Shown: piece by piece, positions 48,680-57,434 of the stretch
How the letters are laid out: every line of letters starts with the position of its first letter
Position numbering within the stretch: the first letter of the stretch is position 1
Assembly: GCA_934754415.1 (NCBI GenBank)
Contig: CAKVIS010000003.1
Coordinates: 32,779 to 96,778, forward strand
Direction of reading: 5' to 3'
DNA from: an uncultured Bulleidia sp.
GTDB taxonomy: Bacteria > Bacillota_I > Bacilli_A > Erysipelotrichales > Erysipelotrichaceae
Length of the DNA: 64,000 nucleotides
Translations under genes and position numbers: made by a program
The notes under the pieces: generated by a model
Database searches by the model: none
The model's input: the letters and a program-made list of their open reading frames with translations, nothing else
Told to the model about the DNA's origin: nothing

Positions 48680-50068
48680 TTAATTTGCTACAAGATCATT
48701 GACCCAGATACGTTTATGCAACAGGAATAATCCTAAAATTACTTTATAGAGATCTACAAACTGTAAGATAAAGAACATATGGACTATAGAAAGATTGGTA
48801 TAGTGAGCCAGTATATAGGCAACAGGGAAAGAAACAAATATCGTACCTACCGAGTCAAACAGGAAAGTAATAATGGTTTTCCCACCACATCGTAAGGTGA
48901 AGTAACAGGCATTGTAGATGGAGCCAATCCATAAGGCGATTCCTGCAATATGCAACATATTGGTACTTGTTTCACGGATATATTCTGAAGTGTTATATAA
49001 AGCAGGGAATAATGGTGCGGCTATACATAATGCAGCACCAATCATAATGGAAACAATAAAGGTGAACACAATCATCTTTCTGTCAGTATCTACTGCTTCT
49101 TCCAGTTTTCCTGCTCCTAACTTCTGTCCTACGATAATGGAAATAGAGTTACCCATACCAATATTGAAGACAAAGAAGAGGTTCTGGATAGTTGTGGTTA
49201 TGTTATAGGCTGCTACTGCGTCAATTCCTCTAACAGAATAACATTGTGTAATACATGCAATACCTGTAGACCATAATACTTCGTTCATCACAAGCGGTAA
49301 GCCCTTGATGATAATCTGCTTCATGAGGTTTTTTGGAATGTGGAACCCTTTAAAGAGGTTGTGGAAGAATGGGAAATCCTGCTTAAAGGTAATAACAAAG
49401 TAACTTACAACACCCAGTTCTACAAATCTAGAGATGACTGTAGCAATTGCAGCCCCGTCAGAACCAAGAGCTGGTAAACCAAAATGGCCAAAAATTAAAA
49501 TCCAGTTAAAAACAAAGTTTGTACTGACTGCAATAATAGAGGAAATCATAGGGAGTTTGGTTCTTCCTGTTTCTGAAAAGGTTGTTGTTAAACACTGTGT
49601 TAATGCAAAAGGCAGAAAGCCAATCGTCATAATCAGCAGATAGGAATGTGCATATTGCATCGTCAGGGCAATATCTTCTGCTGAGTTTGCGGAACTGCTT
49701 AAGAACAACTGAATGAGAGGCTTTGAAAAAGTGAGGAACAGGCATGTGACTGCAAGGGTGATAACCAGTTCAATCACCAGTTTGAATCGTAAACAATACT
49801 GCATTCCCTGCATATCTTTTTTGCCAAAGAACTGAGCGCCAAAGATGGAGCATGCAGCAACGGATCCAAATACAGCAAGGTTAAAGATGGTGGTGAGCTG
49901 ATTGGCAATCGATACTCCACTCATTGCCAGTGTACCCACCTGACCAACCATGATATTATCCAGCATGTTTACAAAGCTTGTAATCATCTGCTGAACGATT
50001 AAAGGTACAGCTACATGCAGTACCATTCTGTAAAAGGCGGCATCGCCAAACCATTTATTTGCTTTCAT
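48680..50068 (-). CDS. MATE family efflux transporter
   Basis: A 462-residue transporter with 12 membrane segments in two similar halves. VPLIVQQMITSFVNMLDNIMVGQVGTLAMSGVSIANQ and the second-half counterpart KGLPLVMNEVLWSTGIACITQ with AAYNITTTIQNLFFVFNIGM are typical of the DinF/NorM group. It should expel cationic or toxic compounds using a Na+ or H+ gradient; the substrate is unknown. GAAAGG stands 6 bases before the chosen ATG, while the ATG at 50074 abuts it. Direct repeats flank its promoter region. Confidence 0.9.
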   Translation of the reverse strand: MKANKWFGDAAFYRMVLHVAVPLIVQQMITSFVNMLDNIMVGQVGTLAMSGVSIANQLTTIFNLAVFGSVAACSIFGAQFFGKKDMQGMQYCLRFKLVIELVITLAVTCLFLTFSKPLIQLFLSSSANSAEDIALTMQYAHSYLLIMTIGFLPFALTQCLTTTFSETGRTKLPMISSIIAVSTNFVFNWILIFGHFGLPALGSDGAAIATVISRFVELGVVSYFVITFKQDFPFFHNLFKGFHIPKNLMKQIIIKGLPLVMNEVLWSTGIACITQCYSVRGIDAVAAYNITTTIQNLFFVFNIGMGNSISIIVGQKLGAGKLEEAVDTDRKMIVFTFIVSIMIGAALCIAAPLFPALYNTSEYIRETSTNMLHIAGIALWIGSIYNACYFTLRCGGKTIITFLFDSVGTIFVSFPVAYILAHYTNLSIVHMFFILQFVDLYKVILGLFLLHKRIWVNDLVAN

Positions 50069-50118
50069 AGGCATCCTTTCTCATCATATCGATGTCTTCT
50101 CTTGTTTTTGTGTGTCTG

Positions 50119-50162
50119 TTTTCGAATAATGCACTTTGTATAGTATTGCATACTTTTCGAAT
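50119..50162 (-). promoter_or_regulatory. Direct repeats around the MATE gene promoter region
   Basis: TTTTCGAAT occurs at 50119-50127 and again at 50154-50162, 35 bases apart. They flank an AT-rich stretch whose minus strand reads TGCAATACTATACAAAG and holds -10-like boxes. They may be binding sites for an unseen regulator of the transporter; a related palindrome TTTTCGAAAA lies at the tetR promoter (34 kb). Confidence 0.4.
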
Positions 50163-50183
50163 CTGATTTTCACTGACGGCATA

Positions 50184-50831
50184 CTAGGTGCCATTGTCCT
50201 GATGCATTTCTTTGGCACTCATATGGAATTGAAGACAACCTGATTCTTTTAAAAGAGGAAGGATTGTCTTCTCGTTAATATCTCCTCCTGGAAGAATTTC
50301 TATGCTGTTACCGTAAGTTTTCTGTAAGTGCTGAATACATGACAGGCCTTCAGCTACATCGGGTTTCTGACCGGAAGTAAGTATTCTGTCTACTCCTAGA
50401 TCTATTAAAGTCTTCACAGCTTTATCTGCATCCGGTGTCATGTCAAAGGCTTTATGAAAAACTGCTTCTTTACCATAGCCGTGAATTAAAGATACCATCT
50501 TGCCTGTAGTATCTTCATCCACGGTAAGGTCATAATTTAAAAATCCAAAGACGATACCATCTGCACCATATTCCAGAAATGTCTGGGCATCGGCAAACAT
50601 AATTTCTTTTTCCTGTTTATTGTACCTGAAACCGGCGGTTCTTGGACGTATCCTGCAGAGTATTTCTTTATCCGTCAGTTTTCTGGACTGTAAAAATGTT
50701 TGCAGGGAAGGAGTGAGACCGCCAAGTTCCAGAGCACTGTTTAATTCTATTCTGTCCGTTTCATTAAATTTACAGGCAGTCAGAACATCACTGAGGCTGC
50801 CTGCACAAATTTCAACAGTTATATCTTTCAT
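50184..50831 (-). CDS. cutC: CutC family protein
   Basis: A 215-residue TIM-barrel CutC protein. The start VEICAGSLSDVLTACKFNETDRIELNSALELGGLTPS, then IRPRTAGFRYNKQEKEIM, VFGFLNYDLTVDED, VFHKAFDMTPD, LTSGQKPDVAEGL and the C-terminal FHMSAK follow the family. It was first linked to copper handling in E. coli, but the biochemical role in Firmicutes is unclear. GAGGAGGG precedes the chosen ATG on the minus strand; the frame upstream runs into the purA terminator. Confidence 0.9.
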   Translation of the reverse strand: MKDITVEICAGSLSDVLTACKFNETDRIELNSALELGGLTPSLQTFLQSRKLTDKEILCRIRPRTAGFRYNKQEKEIMFADAQTFLEYGADGIVFGFLNYDLTVDEDTTGKMVSLIHGYGKEAVFHKAFDMTPDADKAVKTLIDLGVDRILTSGQKPDVAEGLSCIQHLQKTYGNSIEILPGGDINEKTILPLLKESGCLQFHMSAKEMHQDNGT

Positions 50832-50854
50832 TTTATCCCTCCTCTTTTTGGTGT

Positions 50855-50881
50855 AAAAAAAGTACTGAAAATCAGTACTTT
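50855..50881 (-). terminator. purA intrinsic terminator
   Basis: On the minus strand AGTACTGA/TCAGTACT forms an 8-bp stem followed by a seven-base T-run, between purA and cutC. Confidence 0.88.
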
Positions 50882-50889
50882 CCATTGGA

Positions 50890-52173
50890 TTATAGAATGT
50901 CGTGAAGAATGATGTTGCCTTCTCTTTCCGGAGAAACGGAAACTAATGCAATCTTGACACCTGTAAATTCTTCAATGAATTTTACATATTTCTGACAATT
51001 TTCAGGAAGTTTGTCGAATTCATGAATGTTGGAAATATCTTCAGTCCATCCTTCAAATGTCTTATATACAGGTTTTGCTCTGTTATAATCTTTCAGACTT
51101 GCAGGAAGGGAAGTAGTAACCTTTCCGTCCAGTTCATAACCTACACATACAGGAAGCTGAGGATAACCAGACAGGATGTCTAATTTTGTGATGGCAATTT
51201 CTGTAAGGCCGTTAATACGTACTGCCTGTTTTACAACACACAGATCCAGCCAGCCGACTCTGCGTGGTCTTCCTGTAGTTGCGCCAAATTCAAATCCTTT
51301 ATTTCTTAAGAAGTCTGCTTCTTCACCTTGCAGTTCTGTTAAGAAAGGACCTTCACCTACACGAGTGGAATATGCTTTGACAATACCGATGATGTGATCC
51401 AGAGATTTAGGACCGACACCCACACCTGTTAACACACCTGCACTTGTTGGAGAGGAAGAGGTAACAAATGGATAGGTACCATAGTTGATATCCAGCATAT
51501 TTGCCTGTGCGCCTTCAAATAAGACAATCTTATTCTGCTCCAGAGCATCATTGACAAGTTCTGTTGCATCTACCATCATAGGCACGATTCTGTCTCTGAT
51601 TGGTTCAAATTCTTTAATCAGCTCATCATAATCAAATGGTTCACCGCCATAGATTTTAGTGATTTCTGCATTTTTAAGTTCCAGTGTGTCCTTGAGTTTA
51701 TCCTGGAATGTATCCCAGTCTCTCAAGTCACACATTCTTAAACCGATACGTGTATATTTATCGGCATAGCAAGGACCGATACCGTTCTTTGTTGTGCCAA
51801 TCTTATATTTGGATGCACGTGCTTCCTTTAATTCATCCAAACGTACATGGTATGGCATAAGGATATGCGCTCTATCACTTATACGAATATTATCACAGTT
51901 CTGACCCTGTGCTTCCAAAGTGTCAATTTCCTGGAATAAAACAAATGGATTGACAACAACACCTGGACCGATGACACATAAAGCATCATGATTTAAAATG
52001 CCGCTAGGTAATAAATGTAAAACAGTTTTCTTACCATTTACTACAACGGTGTGGCCTGCATTATTACCACCCTGATAACGAACAACTACATTGACTTTTG
52101 TGCCTAACAGATCGACGACTTTACCTTTACCCTCGTCTCCCCATTGGGAACCAACAACTACATAACCTGCCAT
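50890..52173 (-). CDS. purA: Adenylosuccinate synthetase
   Basis: A 427-residue GTP-dependent enzyme joining IMP and aspartate on the way to AMP. VVVGSQWGDEGKGKVVDLLG (P-loop and catalytic Asp), GGNNAGHTVV, GTTKNGIGPCYADK, ANMLDINYGTYPFVTSSSPT and FGATTGRPRRVGWLDL are unmistakable. The ATG at 52173 is chosen, with AAGGAGA ten bases upstream; a TTG at 52179 nearer to it is possible. It is divergent from the mrp gene. Confidence 0.97.
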   Translation of the reverse strand: MAGYVVVGSQWGDEGKGKVVDLLGTKVNVVVRYQGGNNAGHTVVVNGKKTVLHLLPSGILNHDALCVIGPGVVVNPFVLFQEIDTLEAQGQNCDNIRISDRAHILMPYHVRLDELKEARASKYKIGTTKNGIGPCYADKYTRIGLRMCDLRDWDTFQDKLKDTLELKNAEITKIYGGEPFDYDELIKEFEPIRDRIVPMMVDATELVNDALEQNKIVLFEGAQANMLDINYGTYPFVTSSSPTSAGVLTGVGVGPKSLDHIIGIVKAYSTRVGEGPFLTELQGEEADFLRNKGFEFGATTGRPRRVGWLDLCVVKQAVRINGLTEIAITKLDILSGYPQLPVCVGYELDGKVTTSLPASLKDYNRAKPVYKTFEGWTEDISNIHEFDKLPENCQKYVKFIEEFTGVKIALVSVSPEREGNIILHDIL

Positions 52174-52285
52174 ATTCAACGACTCTCCTTTGACAAACAG
52201 CTATATTTTACCATGTGCCAAGACGTATGTGAACAGATTTCTTGACTTATCTGCTATGATAGACGTGATGAATGTAGGAGGATAT

Positions 52286-53125
52286 ATGAGCGAGAATAAA
52301 AATCCATCCAGTTGTGATCACAACTGTGAAAACTGCAGTTCCAACTGCAGTTCTAAAACAATTTCTAAGTTTACACCTAAGGATAAAACACTTATCCGTC
52401 ATATGATCGGTGTTGTCAGCGGAAAAGGTGGGGTAGGTAAATCCTTTGTCACCTCTTTAATGGCATCTGAAATGGCAAGAAGAGGTTTCAGAACAGCTGT
52501 ATTGGACGGAGATATTACAGGACCTTCTCAGGCAAAAGCATTTGGTATCAAAGATAAATTGATGGGAGATGGTACCTATGCTTATCCTGCTGTTACAAAG
52601 AATGGTATCCAGGTGGTTTCTACAAACATGTTGCTGGATACAGACGATACGCCTGTAATCTGGAGAGCTTCTATTGTGACAAATCTTTTGAAACAGTTCT
52701 ATACAGAAGTTCTTTGGGATAATGTAGATTACATGTTTGTGGACATGCCTCCGGGAACAGGCGATGTGCCATTAACAGCGTTCCAGTCTTATCCTTTAGA
52801 TGGAATTATTATTGTGACAACACCACAGGAACTTGTGGGAATGGTTGTAGAAAAAGCTATTAACATGGCAAGTCAGATGAATATTCCTGTCATTGGTCTT
52901 GTGGAAAATATGAGCTATGTGGAATGTCCAAACTGTCATGAAAAAATGTATGTGTTCGGTCAGTCTCATACAAAGGAAATTGCACTTAAGCATGGCCTTT
53001 CCGTGATTGGAGAAGTGCCTCTGGATCCACGTATTGCAGAATGTGCGGACAAAGGTACAATTGAAGATCTAAAGGTGGAAGCTATTGATACAGTAGCGGA
53101 TGCTATTGAAGAATTCACAAAATAA
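52286..53125 (+). CDS. Mrp/NBP35-type Fe-S cluster carrier ATPase
   Basis: A 279-residue P-loop ATPase (ParA/MinD superfamily) that carries Fe-S clusters to target enzymes. A Cys-rich start (CDHNCENCSSNCSS, residues 9-22) like NBP35 is followed by the deviant Walker A GKGGVGKS, LDGDITGPSQAKAFG, MFVDMPPGTGDVPLTA and the C-terminal CPNC that binds a bridging cluster. GTAGGAGG precedes the chosen ATG. This carrier could serve the Fe-S enzymes IspG and IspH of the same region (inference). Confidence 0.92.
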   Translation: MSENKNPSSCDHNCENCSSNCSSKTISKFTPKDKTLIRHMIGVVSGKGGVGKSFVTSLMASEMARRGFRTAVLDGDITGPSQAKAFGIKDKLMGDGTYAYPAVTKNGIQVVSTNMLLDTDDTPVIWRASIVTNLLKQFYTEVLWDNVDYMFVDMPPGTGDVPLTAFQSYPLDGIIIVTTPQELVGMVVEKAINMASQMNIPVIGLVENMSYVECPNCHEKMYVFGQSHTKEIALKHGLSVIGEVPLDPRIAECADKGTIEDLKVEAIDTVADAIEEFTK

Positions 53126-53193
53126 TGCAGAAAACTTCACATATCCTACACATGGATATGGTTTAATGCTGAAAAGAAAAGAGGTGGATATAC

Positions 53194-53871
53194 ATGACAA
53201 GATTACTTATTGTTGACGATGAACAGATGATACGTAATATGATTCGAAAATATGCTGAATTTGAAGGCTTTACTATAGATGAAGCATGTGATGGTATGGA
53301 AGCAGTGGAAAAGTGTGAAAAGAATACGTATGATCTTTGCGTTATGGATATCATGATGCCTCGACTGGATGGTTTTTCCGCCGTGAAGGAAATTAAGAAA
53401 ATCCATCCGGATATGCCGTTTATTCTTCTGTCCGCATTGGGTGAAGAATATGATCGTATTCATGGATTTGATATAGGGGTGGATGATTATGTGGTCAAAC
53501 CATTTTCTTCCAAAGAACTCATGATGAGAATTCATGCAATTTTAAAACGCGTACATCCTCAGGCAACTGTAAAAGATGTGATGAAAGTGGGAAATATGGA
53601 AATAGACTTCTCTGCACGTACAGTCACTATTGACAAAGAACGTATTGCCTTATCTCCAAAAGAATATGAACTGCTTGCATATCTTGCAAAAAATGCAGGT
53701 ATAGCTCTGACGCGAGAACAGTTGCTGTCTAATGTCTGGGGATATACTTTCTTTGGAGATGATCGTACTCTGGATACACACATCAAACTGCTGAGAAAAA
53801 ATCTTGGACCATATGCAAAATACATCGTTACACTGAGAGGGATAGGGTACCGTTTTGAAAAAGAAAATTAG
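53194..53871 (+). CDS. OmpR/PhoB-type response regulator (system 2)
   Basis: A 225-residue regulator with receiver motifs VDDEQM, VMDIMMPRLDGF (phospho-Asp) and VVKPFSSKEL. The winged helix contains LSPKEYELLAYLAKN and VWGYTFFGDDRTLDTHIKLL. AGAGGTGG precedes the ATG. It is closely similar along its whole length to the regulator at 29.0 kb, including the MMPRLDGFSA stretch, so the two probably arose by duplication. It is paired with the following kinase. Confidence 0.94.
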   Translation: MTRLLIVDDEQMIRNMIRKYAEFEGFTIDEACDGMEAVEKCEKNTYDLCVMDIMMPRLDGFSAVKEIKKIHPDMPFILLSALGEEYDRIHGFDIGVDDYVVKPFSSKELMMRIHAILKRVHPQATVKDVMKVGNMEIDFSARTVTIDKERIALSPKEYELLAYLAKNAGIALTREQLLSNVWGYTFFGDDRTLDTHIKLLRKNLGPYAKYIVTLRGIGYRFEKEN

Positions 53872-55282
53872 TTTGAAATGGAAAATAGGAAGATATCTGA
53901 TTTTATTTGCAGTAGTGCTTATAGCACTACTTTTCCTGTTTCAGATTGTATTGCTGGAACCTATGTATGAGTCCAGCAAACTCAGCAGTGTGAAATATGC
54001 AGGAGAAGAGATTGCAAGTGCCATTGATGAGGATACTCTGGAAGATATCGTTTTTAATTCGTCAGTTCAGAATGATACATGTATTGTGCTGAACTATAAG
54101 GACGCAACTATGACGATGAAGAATCAGCAATGTACAGCATTTTCACAGATGTCTCAGGAAAGAATCAATGATCTGATTCAAAAAGCAGCAGGAAGTAAAA
54201 ATAACACCTACGTTTCCATCAGTCATAACGTTTCCATGATTTCCAGAAACTGGTGGACCTTAGCTTCCAATGATTTCAAGAATATTATCTATACTCGTAT
54301 TGTAGAAGGTAAGAGCGGAAAAGGGGTATTAATGATTTACAGCGGAATATCTCCTGTATCTGCCACAACTAAGACTTTGAAAAAACAGCTTTCTTATTTA
54401 TCGATTGGTATTCTGATAGCAGTCATTGGTCTTACTTTTGTTATCTACCGAGGAATTGAAAAACCATTATCTAAAATCAATGAAGCTGCCAAAGGACTGG
54501 GCAGCGGAAAATACGAGGTAGATCCTTCGACTAATAAATATAAAGAAGCGGAGGAACTGAATACAACGCTATCTAATGCCGCAAAAGATATTCAGAAGGC
54601 GGATAAGGCCAAAAGAGATCTTCTTGCCAATGTATCCCATGATTTAAGAACGCCTTTAACAATGATTTCCGGGTATGGAGAAATGATGAAAGAGCTGCCG
54701 GGAGAAAAAACAGATGAGAATCTACAGGTGATTATTGATGAATCTAAAAGATTGAATCAGCTTGTGAATGATCTGCTGGATTTGTCCAGATTTCAGGATA
54801 ATCGTATTACTCTTGAGAAAACATCTTTTGATATCACACAGATGATACAGGAGGAATTACGTAAGTATGATGTCTATATGTATCAGGATGGATATAAGAT
54901 AGAAGTACAGCTGGATAGATCTGCTATAGTCTATGCAGATAAAAAACGTATGCAGCAGGTCTTTAACAACTTCATGACCAATGCTATCAATTACTCCGGT
55001 AATAATAAACATATTATTGTTAAAGAAGAGATTCATGAGGATACTGTAACAATTTCCGTACAGGACTTTGGAGAAGGAATTGCCGAAGATAAACTGCACG
55101 ATATATGGGATCGTTATTACAAAATAGATAAGGAACATGTACGTGTTTCCTCCGGCAGTGGTATTGGGCTTGCTATTGTTAAGCAGATTCTTGATCTGCA
55201 TAATCTTAAATATGGAGTAAAGTCCAAAGTGAAGGAAGGCAGTACTTTCTATTTCGAAATGCCAATACAGAACAATATTTAA
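53855..55282 (+). CDS. Sensor histidine kinase (system 2)
   Basis: A 475-residue kinase starting at a TTG inside the regulator gene, with GGGATAGGG upstream. Two membrane helices (about residues 12-34 and 175-200) bound an extracellular sensor domain. A HAMP segment, H-box NVSHDLRTPLTM, N-box FNNFMTNAINYS and G-boxes DFGEGIA and GIGLAIVK follow. Layout and the TTG overlap mirror the system at 29.7 kb, but the sensor domains differ, suggesting different signals after duplication. A terminator follows directly. Confidence 0.93.
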   Translation: MKKKISLKWKIGRYLILFAVVLIALLFLFQIVLLEPMYESSKLSSVKYAGEEIASAIDEDTLEDIVFNSSVQNDTCIVLNYKDATMTMKNQQCTAFSQMSQERINDLIQKAAGSKNNTYVSISHNVSMISRNWWTLASNDFKNIIYTRIVEGKSGKGVLMIYSGISPVSATTKTLKKQLSYLSIGILIAVIGLTFVIYRGIEKPLSKINEAAKGLGSGKYEVDPSTNKYKEAEELNTTLSNAAKDIQKADKAKRDLLANVSHDLRTPLTMISGYGEMMKELPGEKTDENLQVIIDESKRLNQLVNDLLDLSRFQDNRITLEKTSFDITQMIQEELRKYDVYMYQDGYKIEVQLDRSAIVYADKKRMQQVFNNFMTNAINYSGNNKHIIVKEEIHEDTVTISVQDFGEGIAEDKLHDIWDRYYKIDKEHVRVSSGSGIGLAIVKQILDLHNLKYGVKSKVKEGSTFYFEMPIQNNI

Positions 55283-55308
55283 AAGCATACCAATTAGGTA
55301 TGCTTTTT
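55282..55308 (+). terminator. Two-component system 2 terminator
   Basis: A 10-bp stem AAAGCATACC/GGTATGCTTT overlapping the stop codon, with a T-run. Confidence 0.88.
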
Positions 55309-55310
55309 AC

Positions 55311-55339
55311 TTGCAATAAATGCAAAACTATTCTATAGT
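55311..55339 (+). promoter_or_regulatory. Rubrerythrin gene promoter
   Basis: TTGCAA (55311-55316), a 17-base spacer and TATAGT (55334-55339). A possible PerR or redox operator was not seen. Confidence 0.65.
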
Positions 55340-55370
55340 GTAAGTACAAACAAAGGAGATGTTAAAATAT

Positions 55371-55913
55371 ATGAAGGACTTAAAAGGAACAAAGACTGAA
55401 GCTAATTTACAGGCAGCATTCGCAGGAGAAAGCCAGGCACGTAATAAATACGATTTCTTCGCTTCTAAAGCAAAGAAAGAGGGTTATGAACAGCTCGCTG
55501 CTATTTTCCAGGAAACTGCATTAAATGAAAAAGAACACGCTAAAATGTGGTTCAAACTGTTACAGGGTGGAGAACTTCATAATACAGCAGACAACTTAAG
55601 ACAGGCTGCTGAAGGTGAAAACTATGAATGGACATCTATGTACAAAGAATTTGCAGAAGTAGCTGATGAAGAAGGTTTCCCTGAAATCGCCGCTAAATTC
55701 AGAGGTGTTGGTGCCATTGAAAAAGAACATGATGAACGTTACCAGAAACTTCTGAGCAACCTGAAGAACGGTGAAGTTTTCGTTAAGAAAGACAAAGTTA
55801 CATGGCAGTGCAGAAACTGTGGTTATACAGTTGTTGCTGAAAAAGCACCTGCTGTTTGTCCAGTATGCAATCACCCTCAGGCTTTCTTCGAAGTTAAAAA
55901 AGAAAACTATTAA
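55371..55913 (+). CDS. rbr: Rubrerythrin
   Basis: A 180-residue peroxide-scavenging iron protein of anaerobes. The ferritin-like domain has the di-iron Glu/His motifs FAGESQARNKYDFFA, ETALNEKEHAKMWF, EVADEEGFPEIAAKF and GAIEKEHDERYQKL. A C-terminal rubredoxin domain has CRNCGY and CPVCNHPQAFF. The chosen ATG has AAAGGAG 12 bases upstream; the ATG at 55359 abuts that site. It has its own promoter and terminator. It implies an anaerobic or oxygen-sensitive lifestyle. Confidence 0.96.
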   Translation: MKDLKGTKTEANLQAAFAGESQARNKYDFFASKAKKEGYEQLAAIFQETALNEKEHAKMWFKLLQGGELHNTADNLRQAAEGENYEWTSMYKEFAEVADEEGFPEIAAKFRGVGAIEKEHDERYQKLLSNLKNGEVFVKKDKVTWQCRNCGYTVVAEKAPAVCPVCNHPQAFFEVKKENY

Positions 55914-55921
55914 GATGCTAA

Positions 55922-55955
55922 AACATCCGGAGCACAACGTCCGGATGTTTTTTTT
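55922..55955 (+). terminator. Rubrerythrin gene terminator
   Basis: A 10-bp stem AACATCCGGA/TCCGGATGTT with an 8-base loop and an eight-base T-run. It may also serve the convergent helicase gene, whose side has a short T-tract. Confidence 0.88.
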
Positions 55956-57046
55956 CATAGCCTTTGTAATTTTATAGGTTGTCTGACTATTGTTTCTATA
56001 TCCTGCAATCTGGTCAGTTCTCTGTTACTTAAAAACGTGATACATGTACCAGTGTGATTCGCTCTTGCTGTTCTTCCGATTCTATGAGTGAACAGGACAT
56101 CTGTTTCAGGGTAGGCATAGTTGATAACCAGTTCCACTTCACAGATATCTATTCCTCTGCCTAATAAATCTGTACAGATGAGTGTAGAAAAGGTATGATT
56201 TTTAAAATCCTGCAGAATCTGTTTTCTGACTTTTGGATCCATACCACTGTAAATACGATTACAGCTATATTGATCTTTTAATGTCTGATACAGTTCCTCT
56301 GCCTGCTTTTTTGTATTGCAGAATACCAGAGCAGGCTGGTCAGATAACTGAGACTGTAATACTTTCAGTTTCCTTTTTTCAGATATCGCAAACCACTTAA
56401 AGTGAATATGCTGAGGAAGCACATTACTTTCTGTATATTTCAGAAATAACGGACGTATCTGAATAGAGGCACTGAGTTTTTGTACATGATCATTGGTTGT
56501 GGCAGAAAACAGCAATGTCTGATGTACATCGAGAGAAGAAAGTACCTTTAAGACATCTTCTTCAAATCCCATACTCAGCATTTCATCTGCTTCATCAAGA
56601 ACCACCATCTGTACATTTTTAGGCTTCAGGGTGTGTCTTCTTAAATGATCGCATATTCTTGCGGGTGTCCCTACTACAATATCTGCTCCATGTGAAAAAG
56701 AACGAATTTGTTTCTGGATATCCACACCTCCTGTTAATACTGCTGTACGGATACCTTCGGTATGTTCCAGAAGAGAACGTATTACAGAAGCTACCTGTAA
56801 AGCAAGCTCTCTTGTTGGAACAAGAATCAGAGCAAAAGGAAGATGTTTCTTAGTGGTCTGTATTTCCAGTTTCTGTAAAACAGGTAATACGTAAGAAAGT
56901 GTTTTTCCGCTCCCTGTAGGAGAAATAACACATACATCTTCATTTTTTAAAATATCTTCCATGCACTGTTGTACTTCTGAAAGGGTATTGATGCCTTTAC
57001 TATGTAAGGCATCTTGTAAATAAGGTTTTAAATCTGTAATTTCCAT
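55955..57046 (-). CDS. DEAD-box RNA helicase (compact)
   Basis: A 363-residue helicase with only the two RecA-like core domains. SPTGSGKT (Walker A), PTRELA, TGG, GTPAR, DEAD, SAT, TDLLGRGID and HRIGRTARA are in order. It lacks the basic tail of the CshB-like helicase at 7 kb, so it is a minimal RNA helicase of unknown target. No ribosome binding site precedes the ATG; on the minus strand TGG-TAAAGT ends six bases upstream, suggesting a leaderless transcript. Confidence 0.92.
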   Translation of the reverse strand: MEITDLKPYLQDALHSKGINTLSEVQQCMEDILKNEDVCVISPTGSGKTLSYVLPVLQKLEIQTTKKHLPFALILVPTRELALQVASVIRSLLEHTEGIRTAVLTGGVDIQKQIRSFSHGADIVVGTPARICDHLRRHTLKPKNVQMVVLDEADEMLSMGFEEDVLKVLSSLDVHQTLLFSATTNDHVQKLSASIQIRPLFLKYTESNVLPQHIHFKWFAISEKRKLKVLQSQLSDQPALVFCNTKKQAEELYQTLKDQYSCNRIYSGMDPKVRKQILQDFKNHTFSTLICTDLLGRGIDICEVELVINYAYPETDVLFTHRIGRTARANHTGTCITFLSNRELTRLQDIETIVRQPIKLQRL

Positions 57047-57130
57047 GCCAATACTTTACCACATAAAGCATGAGAATTGATTATGAAGTATGTCTTTGAT
57101 AGAATACGTGTGTAATTGAAGGAGAAATAT

Positions 57131-57385
57131 ATGGCACATTTTGAATATACACCAAAAGGGGTTTGTTCCAGAAAAATCATTCTGGATATCAATGAGGACA
57201 ACACTATTGAAAAGCTGGAAGTTATCGGTGGATGTAACGGTAATCTGAAAGGCATTTCCGCTCTTGTAAAAGGAGAAAGTGTAGATCACGTTATCGACAG
57301 ACTGGATGGTACACTTTGCGGAATGAAACCAACCTCCTGTCCTGATCAGATTGCACAGGCTTTAAAGGCATATAAGAATCAGTAA
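57131..57385 (+). CDS. Small TSCPD-domain protein (TIGR03905-like)
   Basis: An 84-residue protein with the short TSCPD family signature (GMKPTSCPDQIAQALKAYK) near the end. It also has FEYTPKGVCSRKI at the start and GCNGNLKGISALVKG in the middle. The domain also occurs at the end of some ribonucleotide reductases, where its Cys may bind metal; the free-standing form has no known function. AAGGAG precedes the chosen ATG by 8 bases. A terminator follows. Confidence 0.85.
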   Translation: MAHFEYTPKGVCSRKIILDINEDNTIEKLEVIGGCNGNLKGISALVKGESVDHVIDRLDGTLCGMKPTSCPDQIAQALKAYKNQ

Positions 57386-57390
57386 GACTT

Positions 57391-57414
57391 ACCGGTTTAA
57401 CACCGGTTTTTTTT
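57391..57414 (+). terminator. TSCPD gene terminator
   Basis: Short GC-rich stem ACCGGT/ACCGGT with a 5-base loop and an eight-base T-run. Confidence 0.8.
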
Positions 57415-57415
57415 A

Positions 57416-57434
57416 TGGTACAATGCCTAAGATG
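57416..57434 (+). promoter_or_regulatory. Extended -10 promoter placing the start site at an ATG
   Basis: TGG-TACAAT (TACAAT 57419-57424) ends seven bases before the ATG at 57432; no ribosome binding site exists. The apparent ATG at 57423 lies inside the -10 box and cannot be in the transcript. Confidence 0.55.
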
